64,000 nt of DNA from DAOUJH01 sp965116555 (GTDB lineage Bacteria; Chloroflexota; Dehalococcoidia; Lucifugimonadales; QGNO01), in the NCBI GenBank assembly GCA_965116555.1, contig OZ220698.1, forward strand, positions 1,240,001 to 1,304,000, read 5' to 3'. A program made the translations under genes and the position numbers. Shown piece after piece: positions 43,021 through 51,096 of this stretch. Position 1 is the first letter of the stretch. The number at the start of each line of letters is the position of its first letter. The notes under the pieces were generated by a model that did no database searches, was not told where the DNA came from, and worked only from the letters and a program-made list of their open reading frames with translations.

Positions 43021-44100
43021 TTGATAAGGACCGTTGGCGCAAACGCACTGCGCAGCTACCGACAATCGGGCGTGGTGACCCGGCTGGTGACTAGCTCCTC
43101 CGCCATCCTGTTGCTGGTCCTGGCTGTCGCGCTGGTTTCTCTCAGTTTGGGCCCTGTCAACATCCCCGCCGGACGTGTCGCCTCAATTGTACTGTCCTAC
43201 GTCGGGCTGGACTTTGCCGCATTTGGCCGCACCGAACAGCTGGTTATAGAGCAGATAAGGCTTCCCAGGATTGTGGTTGGAGCCCTTGTAGGCATGGCTT
43301 TGGGCGTCGCCGGCGCAACAATGCAGGGACTGTTCCGCAACCCCATGGCCGACCCAGGGATAATCGGGGTTTCAGCGGGCGGTGCCGTGGGAGCGGTAGT
43401 AGCCATCGCCACCGGAATGACCGGCCTGTTCTTTCTTGCCCTACCCGCATTTGCCTTTGTGGGCGCCATGGGAGCCTCCTTTCTCGTCTACGGCATTGCC
43501 GCGGTCGGTGGAAGGTTCTCCATGGCGACTCTGCTTCTGGCTGGCGTGGCGGTCAACGCATTCCTGGGGGCCATTGTCTCCGCAATCATCATCCTGCTCC
43601 CCGACAACGGCGCCCTCCGTGAGATCCTCTTCTGGCTCGCTGGCGGCCTGGACTCCCGTTCCTGGGAACACGTCCGTATCTCCGCGCCCCTGATCCTGGT
43701 GGGAACGACCGTCATCGTAGTCATGACCAGAGACCTCAATCTGCTCACCCTCGGTGACGACGAAGCTCGCTCAATGGGCGTACGGGTTGATGCGGCGCGG
43801 GTGTTCCTGCTGGCGGCGGCGGCGCTGGTTACCGGCGCTGCCGTGGCGGTGAGCGGAACCATAGCCTTTGTCGGCCTCGTGACACCTCACATCCTTCGCT
43901 TGGTCCTTGGCCCAGACCATCGCGTCCTCGTCCCCATGAGCGCACTGGGCGGGGCAGCATTCGTCATACTGGCTGACACGGTCGCCAGGGTCGTCATTCA
44001 GCCGGCCGAACTCCGCGTCAGCATCATCACCGCCTTTGTAGGCGCGCCATTCTTCATCTTCCTGCTCATAAAGAACAAGCGACAGGTCTATTCCCTATGA
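43021..44100 (+). CDS. FecCD/BtuC-family ABC transporter permease (cobalamin importer)
   Basis: A 359-residue permease with ~9-10 hydrophobic helices. Family motifs are R-L-P-R-I-V-V-G-A-L-V-G, G-A-T-M-Q-G-L-F-R-N-P, D-P-G-I-I-G-V-S-A-G and, late, G-L-V-T-P-H-I-L-R-L. TTG 43021 is preferred because GGGAGG lies 7 bp before it; a frame from GTG 42919 would begin just past the riboswitch stem. It carries cobalamin (or a corrinoid) inward with the binding protein and ATPase downstream. Its stop overlaps the next start by 4 bp. Confidence 0.9.
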   Translation: MIRTVGANALRSYRQSGVVTRLVTSSSAILLLVLAVALVSLSLGPVNIPAGRVASIVLSYVGLDFAAFGRTEQLVIEQIRLPRIVVGALVGMALGVAGATMQGLFRNPMADPGIIGVSAGGAVGAVVAIATGMTGLFFLALPAFAFVGAMGASFLVYGIAAVGGRFSMATLLLAGVAVNAFLGAIVSAIIILLPDNGALREILFWLAGGLDSRSWEHVRISAPLILVGTTVIVVMTRDLNLLTLGDDEARSMGVRVDAARVFLLAAAALVTGAAVAVSGTIAFVGLVTPHILRLVLGPDHRVLVPMSALGGAAFVILADTVARVVIQPAELRVSIITAFVGAPFFIFLLIKNKRQVYSL

Positions 44101-45338
44101 GAATCTCAAAGCAGAAAGGAACCACCTTGATATTCGGAAAGCACTGTATCGCACTGGCGTCTCTATTGTCCCTTATGCTTCTATCGATGACGGCATGTTC
44201 GTCAGAGTCGCCGACGCCCACGGCAACCGCTACTCCCACTGCGGTCAGTCTCCCGGCGCCGACCTCAACCCCGACGCCCACAGCTACGCCCACGGCCATA
44301 CCGGTGCCCACTGCCACCATCCCAGTTCCGGCCTCAACCCCTACTCCCACCCCTACCCCACCTCCGACGCCCACCGCCACGCCAGTACCTACTGCCACTC
44401 CCATTCCACCGGCGTCCGAGTTTGAAGACGTACCTGGAATCATTGATCCCAACAACTTCGGCTGGCCGCGACAGGTCGAAGGCCTCAACGGCATGGTCAC
44501 TATTCCCAGCAAGCCGTCAAGGGTCATAACCGCTTCCGTCGGCCACGACGAAATAGCTGTGTCGCTCATACCGCTATCCAGGCTCGTCGGAGTGGGAGAC
44601 GCCACCAAGAACACCACATTTTCCAATGTGGCCCACTTGGTGCAGGACACCCCCACGATCACCAGGGATCCGGAGACCATCATCGCCCTCTCTCCGGACG
44701 TCGTCGTCACCAGCCCGTTCTTTGCGGCGGAGGGTATCGACGCGCTATCCAGGCTCGGCATTCCTGCTGTGCAGACCGACCTGATACAGGGGCCCGAGGA
44801 ACGAATTGAGAGCATCCTGCTCATGGGATACATCTTGGGGGAGGAGGAACGCGCCGTAGAGTTTGCCGCCGAGGTTCGGGAAAGATACGATTCCCTGGTG
44901 AGCGTGACAGCCGCCGCGAGCCCCAAGCCCCGCGTCCTTGCCCTGACTCAGTACGCGGACACCATCTGGACCGCGGGTACAGGCTCAACTGAAGGCGGCA
45001 TAATCGCCGCCTCCGGAGGGATCAACACCGCCGAAGAAGCGGGCATTACGGGGAACCTTACCACCACCCTTGAAGGGGTGATTGCCATGGCCCCGGACGT
45101 AGTGATTATTCCCCAACCGGCGGAGTTCGGCGCTGGTGAGTTCCGACAAAGCCTGCTGGAAAACGCCGCTCTCGCTGAGGTCCCGGCAGTCAAGAACGGC
45201 CAGGTACACATTGTGGAAAGTAAGCACTTTACCACCCTTTCCCATTGGAATATCCTCGGCACGGAGGCTCTGGCCCGTATCCTCTGGCCGGACCTCTTCC
45301 CCGATCCGGTAGACTACGAATTTAGCCTTGCCGAGTAG
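44097..45338 (+). CDS. BtuF-like corrinoid-binding lipoprotein with long Thr-Pro linker
   Basis: A 413-residue lipoprotein: lipobox S-M-T-A-C, then a ~65-residue Thr/Pro/Ala/Val linker, then a BtuF/FepB-type domain. The start of the domain reads K-P-S-R-V-I-T-A-S-V-G-H-D-E-I, and L-S-P-D-V-V-V-T and M-A-P-D-V-V-I-I are the typical half-domain strands. It binds the corrinoid outside and docks on the permease. The linker probably spans the cell wall or surface layer. ATG 44097 overlaps the permease stop. The riboswitch and CobO identify the cargo. Confidence 0.9.
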   Translation: MRISKQKGTTLIFGKHCIALASLLSLMLLSMTACSSESPTPTATATPTAVSLPAPTSTPTPTATPTAIPVPTATIPVPASTPTPTPTPPPTPTATPVPTATPIPPASEFEDVPGIIDPNNFGWPRQVEGLNGMVTIPSKPSRVITASVGHDEIAVSLIPLSRLVGVGDATKNTTFSNVAHLVQDTPTITRDPETIIALSPDVVVTSPFFAAEGIDALSRLGIPAVQTDLIQGPEERIESILLMGYILGEEERAVEFAAEVRERYDSLVSVTAAASPKPRVLALTQYADTIWTAGTGSTEGGIIAASGGINTAEEAGITGNLTTTLEGVIAMAPDVVIIPQPAEFGAGEFRQSLLENAALAEVPAVKNGQVHIVESKHFTTLSHWNILGTEALARILWPDLFPDPVDYEFSLAE

Positions 45339-45348
45339 ATGTGGAACT

Positions 45349-46239
45349 ATGAAGAAACAAAGCTCTAGTGCCGTAAGCGCCGAGGGGCTCCACTACGAAG
45401 TGGATGCCAAGTCACTCCTGGACGGAGTGGACCTGCACGTTGAACGGGGACAGTTCGTTGGACTTATAGGGCCCAACGGCGCTGGAAAAACAATGCTGCT
45501 CAGGGCCATAGCGGGAGTCCTCCGCTACAGCGAGGGCGTTGTGCTGCTGGACGGGACCGATGTCAAAAACGGTTCTCCCAGGGACATCGCCCGAGCCATG
45601 GCTCTTGTGCCACAGGTTGCACCCTACACACAGGGCTTCACGGCGCTGGAATTGGTGCTCATGGGAAGATACCCTCACATGGGCCGATTCCAAATTGAGG
45701 GCAGCGAGGACAACGTTATTGCCAGGAACGCCATGCGTCTGACCGAGACCGAGCAGTTCACAGACAGGACCCTGGAAACTCTTTCCGGCGGTGAACGCCA
45801 GCGCATCTTCGTCGCCCGTGCCCTGGCGCAGCAGCCTCACGTTCTTCTGCTGGACGAGCCCACCTCCAACCTGGATATCCTTCACCAGTTGAAGGTGATC
45901 AGCCTGGTTAGGAAGATGGTGGACGGAGGGCTGACCGCCATTGCCGCAATCCACGACCTGCAGATGGCGGCCCGCTACTGCGACCGGCTGGTGCTTATGA
46001 AGGACGGCAGAATTCTGGCCAATGGCACGCCGGAGGAGGTGCTGACCCCGGAGACCATTCTGGCCTCCTTTGGCGTGAGAACCGCCGTGTATCGGGACCC
46101 GGTTGCCGGTTCCCTGGCCTTGAGCCTTCTAGGCTCAGAGGAGGAACGGCCGGGTAGCACAGCTTCTGATGACGTGTCAACGTCTCCGGCGTCGGAGCCG
46201 GACACCAGACGAGCCATTGAAGTAGGAGATGAATCATGA
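45349..46239 (+). CDS. BtuD/FecE-like ABC transporter ATP-binding protein
   Basis: A 296-residue ATPase: Walker A G-P-N-G-A-G-K-T-M, signature L-S-G-G-E-R-Q-R-I-F, Walker B V-L-L-L-D-E-P-T-S-N-L-D and the H-loop A-I-H-D-L-Q. It powers the BtuC-like permease. ATG 45349 is taken as start; a TTG at 45328 would overlap the binding-protein gene by 11 bp. The extended acidic C-terminus (~260-296) is not conserved. The stop overlaps cobO by 4 bp. Confidence 0.92.
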   Translation: MKKQSSSAVSAEGLHYEVDAKSLLDGVDLHVERGQFVGLIGPNGAGKTMLLRAIAGVLRYSEGVVLLDGTDVKNGSPRDIARAMALVPQVAPYTQGFTALELVLMGRYPHMGRFQIEGSEDNVIARNAMRLTETEQFTDRTLETLSGGERQRIFVARALAQQPHVLLLDEPTSNLDILHQLKVISLVRKMVDGGLTAIAAIHDLQMAARYCDRLVLMKDGRILANGTPEEVLTPETILASFGVRTAVYRDPVAGSLALSLLGSEEERPGSTASDDVSTSPASEPDTRRAIEVGDES

Positions 46240-46811
46240 ACACTCAAGACCCCTCCGCCACACCCCGCAGACCGGCCGGGCTTCGTCATGGCCGAATTGG
46301 TCTTGTGATAGTGAACACCGGCGACGGCAAGGGAAAGACCACCGCCGCACTGGGTGTAATCTTTCGTGCTTGGGGCAGGGACTTTCGCGTCAAGATGTTC
46401 CAGTTCATCAAGCATACGGGAGCGCGCTTTGGAGAGCACCACGCGGCGGACCGGATAGGCATACCTATTGAATCCTTCGGCGACGGCTTTACATGGCTCT
46501 CCAAAGACATGGACCAATCCACGGCCATGGCCGTGGCCCAGTGGGAACGCTGCAAGGAAGCGATACTGAAGGGAGAGGAGGACGTCATCGTCCTAGACGA
46601 GTTCACCTACCCCATGCACTACGGCTGGATACCGGTTGAGGATGTCGTGGAAACCCTGAAGCAGAGGCCGCCGGAACTGCACGTGATCATCACGGGCCGC
46701 TACGCCCCACAGGAACTCATTGACTGCGCCGACCTTGTGACGGAAATGAAGATGATAAAGCACCCTTATGAAGACCACGGAATCGTTGCCCAGAGAGGCA
46801 TAGAGTTTTGA
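46236..46811 (+). CDS. cobO: Cob(I)yrinic acid a,c-diamide adenosyltransferase
   Basis: A 191-residue CobO/BtuR-type enzyme. The P-loop is N-T-G-D-G-K-G-K-T-T-A-A, V-L-D-E-F-T-Y is the Mg-binding strand, and the late I-T-G-R-Y-A-P and K-H-P-Y-E-D-H-G-I-V-A-Q-R-G-I-E-F are family-standard. It attaches the adenosyl group of ATP to Co(I) of corrinoids, giving the coenzyme form. As last gene of the riboswitch operon it activates what the transporter imports. No other cobalamin synthesis gene is here, which fits salvage rather than full synthesis. Confidence 0.95.
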   Translation: MNTQDPSATPRRPAGLRHGRIGLVIVNTGDGKGKTTAALGVIFRAWGRDFRVKMFQFIKHTGARFGEHHAADRIGIPIESFGDGFTWLSKDMDQSTAMAVAQWERCKEAILKGEEDVIVLDEFTYPMHYGWIPVEDVVETLKQRPPELHVIITGRYAPQELIDCADLVTEMKMIKHPYEDHGIVAQRGIEF

Positions 46812-46896
46812 TCTAAAGCCATTACTGTGGCCGCCTGAGGAACAAATTCGCCCTACCCTCCGTATATATTTGTATAGACAGTAAGAGGTAGTCTGG

Positions 46897-48054
46897 GTGA
46901 AAGCCAAAGTCAAGAAAACTCTTATAGCCGCAATGGCCATCTCGGTTGTCCTGGTAACGTTGGCCGCTTGCGGAAGCAATACGAGACCGGCCAACGTCAC
47001 CGTGGAGGTGCCGTCCGGCCGGAATCCCAACGTATCGGTGAGCGGCACTGTCACCTATGGGGAGCGGTTGGCTCTCTCTCCGGGAGCAAAGCTCGTGGTG
47101 GAACTGCGTGACGTGTCCTATGCAGACGCCGCGTCAACGCTTATCGCTCGCCAGACTATCTCCGACCCCGGACAGGTACCCGTCAAGTTCAAGGTAGAAT
47201 ACAACCGCGACGACGTCGACTCCCGAAACACTTACGCAGTTAGCGCCAAAATCATCGAATCGGACGGACGGCTCGCCTTCACCAACGATACGGCATACGA
47301 TGTAATCACCCGCGGCAATCCAGACAAGGTGGATATGCTCCTAGTGCTTGTGCAGCCCCCACCCGACCTCGTGGGAGAGGGTGTAGACTGGCGAACCTGG
47401 GTGGAGGTCCCGGCCCAAGTGATCTCGGCCAACCTGATACCGAACGAACCGGAACCCTTCCTCCGCATTGTCTACTACCAGTCCAATTTAGAAGGCTGCG
47501 CCAGGCCAGGCAGCCAGGATCTGAGGGTGGACGGCAACAAAATCATTGCCACCATAACGCTCATGCAGCCTCCCCCCACAGCATGGGCCATTCCCTGCGA
47601 CGAGCAGTTGGTGGAACTCGACGCCGTTGAGCCGGTGGAGGCTTCGCTTGAGCCGGGCGAGACCTACCGCGTCATTGTCAACGACGTAGCAACCACATCC
47701 TTCAGTTTGCCAAGATCCCACCTTGGGCACACCATCATCGCCGAGTCGCCCATCGAGGGAGCGGAGATCATGGTATTGGAGAGCGCGCCGCCGCAGTACC
47801 AACTGCGCGTCGTCTCCGGTCTTTCAAGGGGAAGCGGCTGTTCTCAGGTCAACGGCTACGAAATCCGGCGAAGAGATTCGAATGAGATAGATGTGGTAGT
47901 CACGCACCACGAGGTTGCCGACCAGCTAGTCTCCTGTACCGCCGACTTCCCCATAGTGGAGACCAGCGTTCCCCTCGGCTCGAGCTTTGAACCGGGTAAG
48001 AAGTACACCATCCGTGTGAACTCGGACATCACCATATCGCTTGAACCCCAGTAG
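46897..48054 (+). CDS. Lipoprotein with YbaY-like N-terminal domain
   Basis: A 385-residue lipoprotein: lipobox L-A-A-C, then a YbaY/YscW-type domain (~45-150; V-S-G-T-V-T-Y-G-E-R-L-A-L, V-E-L-R-D-V-S-Y-A-D). After it come two related ~105-residue beta-rich segments (~165-275 and ~280-385), each with a Cys near G-C-A-R or G-C-S-Q, a later Cys, and an E-P-G-E/K-x-Y motif. These look like an internal duplication. Function is unknown; YbaY-like domains are extracytoplasmic. Start is GTG 46897. It converges on the prkA gene. Confidence 0.78.
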   Translation: MKAKVKKTLIAAMAISVVLVTLAACGSNTRPANVTVEVPSGRNPNVSVSGTVTYGERLALSPGAKLVVELRDVSYADAASTLIARQTISDPGQVPVKFKVEYNRDDVDSRNTYAVSAKIIESDGRLAFTNDTAYDVITRGNPDKVDMLLVLVQPPPDLVGEGVDWRTWVEVPAQVISANLIPNEPEPFLRIVYYQSNLEGCARPGSQDLRVDGNKIIATITLMQPPPTAWAIPCDEQLVELDAVEPVEASLEPGETYRVIVNDVATTSFSLPRSHLGHTIIAESPIEGAEIMVLESAPPQYQLRVVSGLSRGSGCSQVNGYEIRRRDSNEIDVVVTHHEVADQLVSCTADFPIVETSVPLGSSFEPGKKYTIRVNSDITISLEPQ

Positions 48055-48140
48055 GCGGATAGATGAATATCATGGCAAACGGCCAAGTGATTGACTCAGA
48101 GGGAGGGACTCGTAGACGATCTTGGTGAAGACGTTATACG

Positions 48141-50132
48141 TTATTCAACAACCGGGGCTGCGTCTTGAGGGGCCCTCTCCCAGAGCCACTCCACACTCTC
48201 GTTGCGAGGGGTCTTGATGGACGGCCGGCCGTTCAGAATATGGTCCACGTAGCTGATGATGTCATTGGCGCAGATGCTGCAGTAGCCGTAGGAATTGGTC
48301 AGCCTGGAGTTGATGTTCCTCCATCGTTGCATCCAATCTACCCGCTGTCTAGAAGAGCGCGGCCGGGTAAGGTTCTTGCTGAGCTCATTCGGTGTGATGA
48401 GAATGCGCTTTTCTATGGCCTCCTTCAGGCGCGGTTCTGAGTCGTATTCCAGGGTCATTCCTCTGCTCTGCCAGGACTCCACGTGCTCGTGAATCTCACG
48501 CCGGAACGCATCCTTGTTGCGGTCGGTGATTCCAAGCACACGTTCCATCTCCCGCATGTCGCGCTCCCTTCCAGCCTCGGCACGGGTGGGCCTTCGGCCC
48601 TTGGAGGCGTCCTCCAAGTAAGAACTGAGGTCGGACAGATAGGACGCGAGCAAGTCCTTGGCCTTTGTCTCGAACCCATCTTCGTTTGCAATCCGTACTT
48701 CGCGAACCGCCAGGTCGTCGTACACCTGCACGGTGTCTGTGATCAGGGCAATCTTGGCCGCGATGTCGGCATCGTACCCCACGTTCTCACCCAGGCCCTC
48801 CCATAAACTACTCAGGGCTACAAATGGCGTAATGCAACGAATGTTGGGATCACTAGCGGCAGCATCAATGCGGTTCATCACGTACCTAGGTGATATTCCG
48901 GTCATTCCCTCCATGGGGTGTCGACGCTGCATATCGCGCACTGTCTGACTGGAGAAGTTGGAGACAACATGGCCGTCATAGAGATTCAGCTTGTCCAGCA
49001 GCGACATCCCCTGGCGGTCGGGCGGGTCCAGTCGCGCCAGAACGGAGAACGCGCTCGCCACCTGTAGGGTCAGAGGAGCTATGTGTGCGTCTCCCATATT
49101 GCTCATCTTGAGCATCTTCCTGTAGATCTTGACCTCTTCGCTGACCTTCAAGTTGTAGGGGATCTGGATAGCTATGATGCGGTCCTTGAGAGCCTCGGAG
49201 CTCTTGTCTTTTGAGAATTCGTCGAAATCTCCCTGGTTGGAGTGCCCCACTATGACTTCGTCGGCGTATACGGAGCCGAACTTCTCCATCTTGATGCTCT
49301 GCTCCTGCGCCAGGCCGAGTAGAGCGGTGAGGAGATGTTTGTCCGCCTTGAACATCTCAATAAGCTCGATCATGCCCCGGTTGGCGACGTTGAACTCCCC
49401 GTCTAGCCTGAACGCCTTCCCCGCCACCTCAAGACGATCGCCCTCGAGCTGGTCCGTATTAACACTCCCGACCAGCAGGGACGAGTCGGATGGGTTGGGG
49501 TTGTTGGCCACAAAGCAGCCAATGCCAATTGCCTCTTGCTCTGAAAACGTCACTCGCTCCACTGGAACATCCGCATACCGGCCTTGGTACTCGGTCCTCA
49601 CCAGGTAGCGGCACCGGGGGCAGAGGTCGCCCTCCACGTAGATGCCGTACTGGTCGTAGATCTGGGGCCTAAGCCTCTTGGGGATCAGATGCAGGGGCTC
49701 CTCCTGCATCGGGCATCCCTTGATGGCATAGACAGCGCCCTTGTCTGTCCTGGAGTGGGCCTCCATGGCGCGCTTTATCAGATCCACAACGGTGGACTTG
49801 CCACTGGCCGGAGGGCCTAGGAGCAGGAGTATCCGCTTGCGCACCTCGAACCTCTGTGCGGAAGCCGCAAAGTACTGAGCTATGCGATCCAGCGGCTCCT
49901 CCAGCCCAAATATCTGGTCCTGGAACAGGCCGTAAGTGCGAACTCCCTGGGGGGTCGCGTCTGAACCATTGGACACAATGGCGTCGTAGATGTAGGCGTG
50001 GGAGAGGCGGCTCTTCAAGGGGTCGCTGACTACAAGGCGGAGATACTCCTCAAAGGTCCCCTCCCAGGAGTACCTGTCAGCCTCGCTCTGGGCCTCGGAT
50101 ATGATGGACTGGATAGTAATTTCGTTTGTCAT
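48141..50132 (-). CDS. prkA: PrkA-family serine protein kinase
   Basis: A 663-residue protein with an N-terminal AAA-like module: Walker A L-L-G-P-P-A-S-G-K-S-T. The PrkA body follows: C-P-M-Q-E-E-P-L-H-L-I-P, the C-P-R-C zinc-like pair and V-G-H-S-N-Q-G-D-F. PrkA acts in stationary-phase and starvation responses; kinase or protease activity has been reported for relatives. The usual partners YeaH and YcgB/SpoVR are not found beside it. ATG 50132 follows AGGAAGCT; a longer frame to 50189 is less likely. Confidence 0.92.
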   Translation of the reverse strand: MTNEITIQSIISEAQSEADRYSWEGTFEEYLRLVVSDPLKSRLSHAYIYDAIVSNGSDATPQGVRTYGLFQDQIFGLEEPLDRIAQYFAASAQRFEVRKRILLLLGPPASGKSTVVDLIKRAMEAHSRTDKGAVYAIKGCPMQEEPLHLIPKRLRPQIYDQYGIYVEGDLCPRCRYLVRTEYQGRYADVPVERVTFSEQEAIGIGCFVANNPNPSDSSLLVGSVNTDQLEGDRLEVAGKAFRLDGEFNVANRGMIELIEMFKADKHLLTALLGLAQEQSIKMEKFGSVYADEVIVGHSNQGDFDEFSKDKSSEALKDRIIAIQIPYNLKVSEEVKIYRKMLKMSNMGDAHIAPLTLQVASAFSVLARLDPPDRQGMSLLDKLNLYDGHVVSNFSSQTVRDMQRRHPMEGMTGISPRYVMNRIDAAASDPNIRCITPFVALSSLWEGLGENVGYDADIAAKIALITDTVQVYDDLAVREVRIANEDGFETKAKDLLASYLSDLSSYLEDASKGRRPTRAEAGRERDMREMERVLGITDRNKDAFRREIHEHVESWQSRGMTLEYDSEPRLKEAIEKRILITPNELSKNLTRPRSSRQRVDWMQRWRNINSRLTNSYGYCSICANDIISYVDHILNGRPSIKTPRNESVEWLWERAPQDAAPVVE

Positions 50133-50268
50133 AGCTTCCTGTATACACCATCCAATTAAGCCAGGCTTGCTGAATGGCGCAGACCGCACCGGCCTCGGCG
50201 CAAGCTCAGATGGGTCTCCCAGACCCTCGGGTTTGCTTTAGGGAGTCCCTACGGAGAGGCCAACTCAA

Positions 50269-50829
50269 CTACGAGATGACAGACGTGAGCGCCCAGAGGC
50301 CCACCAGTCCGGTTACGGAGCCGCCGAAGAGCATGAACCAGCCCGTGACTAGCCTCAGAGTTTGTAGCTCAAAGCTATAGTAGAAGAATGCGATCGCAGA
50401 GACGATGGTGAGCATGAACGGCACGGACGACATTGCGAGCCATATGCCAAGGGAGTGCTCGAACACACCGTTTTCAGCCATCGCCAGCGCGAATATGAGA
50501 AAGACTACCAGGGAGGCGATGGAAAGAAAGAGGCTGTAGAAGCCTATGGCGCGCGGGTCCGTGTCCCAAATGCTCTGTACTCCAACACCCAGGGAGTAGA
50601 TTGCCCAGAGGGCAATGAACGCTGTCAGTGCGGTAACCAGCTCCGTCGAACCTTCGCCGGATATCAAGGTTGGCGTAATGGTGGTGCCAAACATGACAGT
50701 GCCTAGGGTCAACAGACCGAGCCCCGTGGCAAACACGCCCACAGTCCGACCTTCGGAGTACAGCCCAAGCACGTGCCAAGATTGTGAGAATATAACTGCG
50801 CCTATCAGAAGAAAGAAAATACCTTCCAT
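50269..50829 (-). CDS. Six-helix membrane protein of unknown function
   Basis: A 186-residue very hydrophobic protein with six predicted helices (~2-18, 30-50, 65-84, 95-117, 128-150, 160-183) and short loops. It has no motif I can name. The size and helix count resemble small AmiS/UreI-like channels, but the resemblance is weak and I do not assign it. It lies between prkA and dxs, 136 bp from the former, with no clear promoter. Confidence 0.6.
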   Translation of the reverse strand: MEGIFFLLIGAVIFSQSWHVLGLYSEGRTVGVFATGLGLLTLGTVMFGTTITPTLISGEGSTELVTALTAFIALWAIYSLGVGVQSIWDTDPRAIGFYSLFLSIASLVVFLIFALAMAENGVFEHSLGIWLAMSSVPFMLTIVSAIAFFYYSFELQTLRLVTGWFMLFGGSVTGLVGLWALTSVIS

Positions 50830-51096
50830 GAGCCCTTATCCTCCAGCTAGGATATAACTAGATGATCATCACAGTTGCCTTACGACAACGCTGAGATCAA
50901 CCGAGCTAACGTGCATTATTCTAATAGAGACTCTACAAATTGTCGAACAGCCTGCAGGACTGAGAAGACACCTTGATCACGCACACCCTCTGGCGATTGC
51001 TTGAACCCGGCCACGTGGGCGCACACTGAGCGACCTCAGCGTCAGATAAGAGACGGGGTGCTGTTCTGGAGCGCGAGCTCGGATTCCTTAGAGATG

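Noticed and set aside
44066..44926. Minus-strand frame rich in Gly-Val repeats
   Set aside because: The repeats are only the reverse of the Thr-Pro linker codons of the BtuF-like gene.
50830..51096. Possible RNA gene in the 267-bp gap before the six-helix protein gene
   Set aside because: No tRNA arm pattern, hairpin with T tract or conserved RNA motif found.
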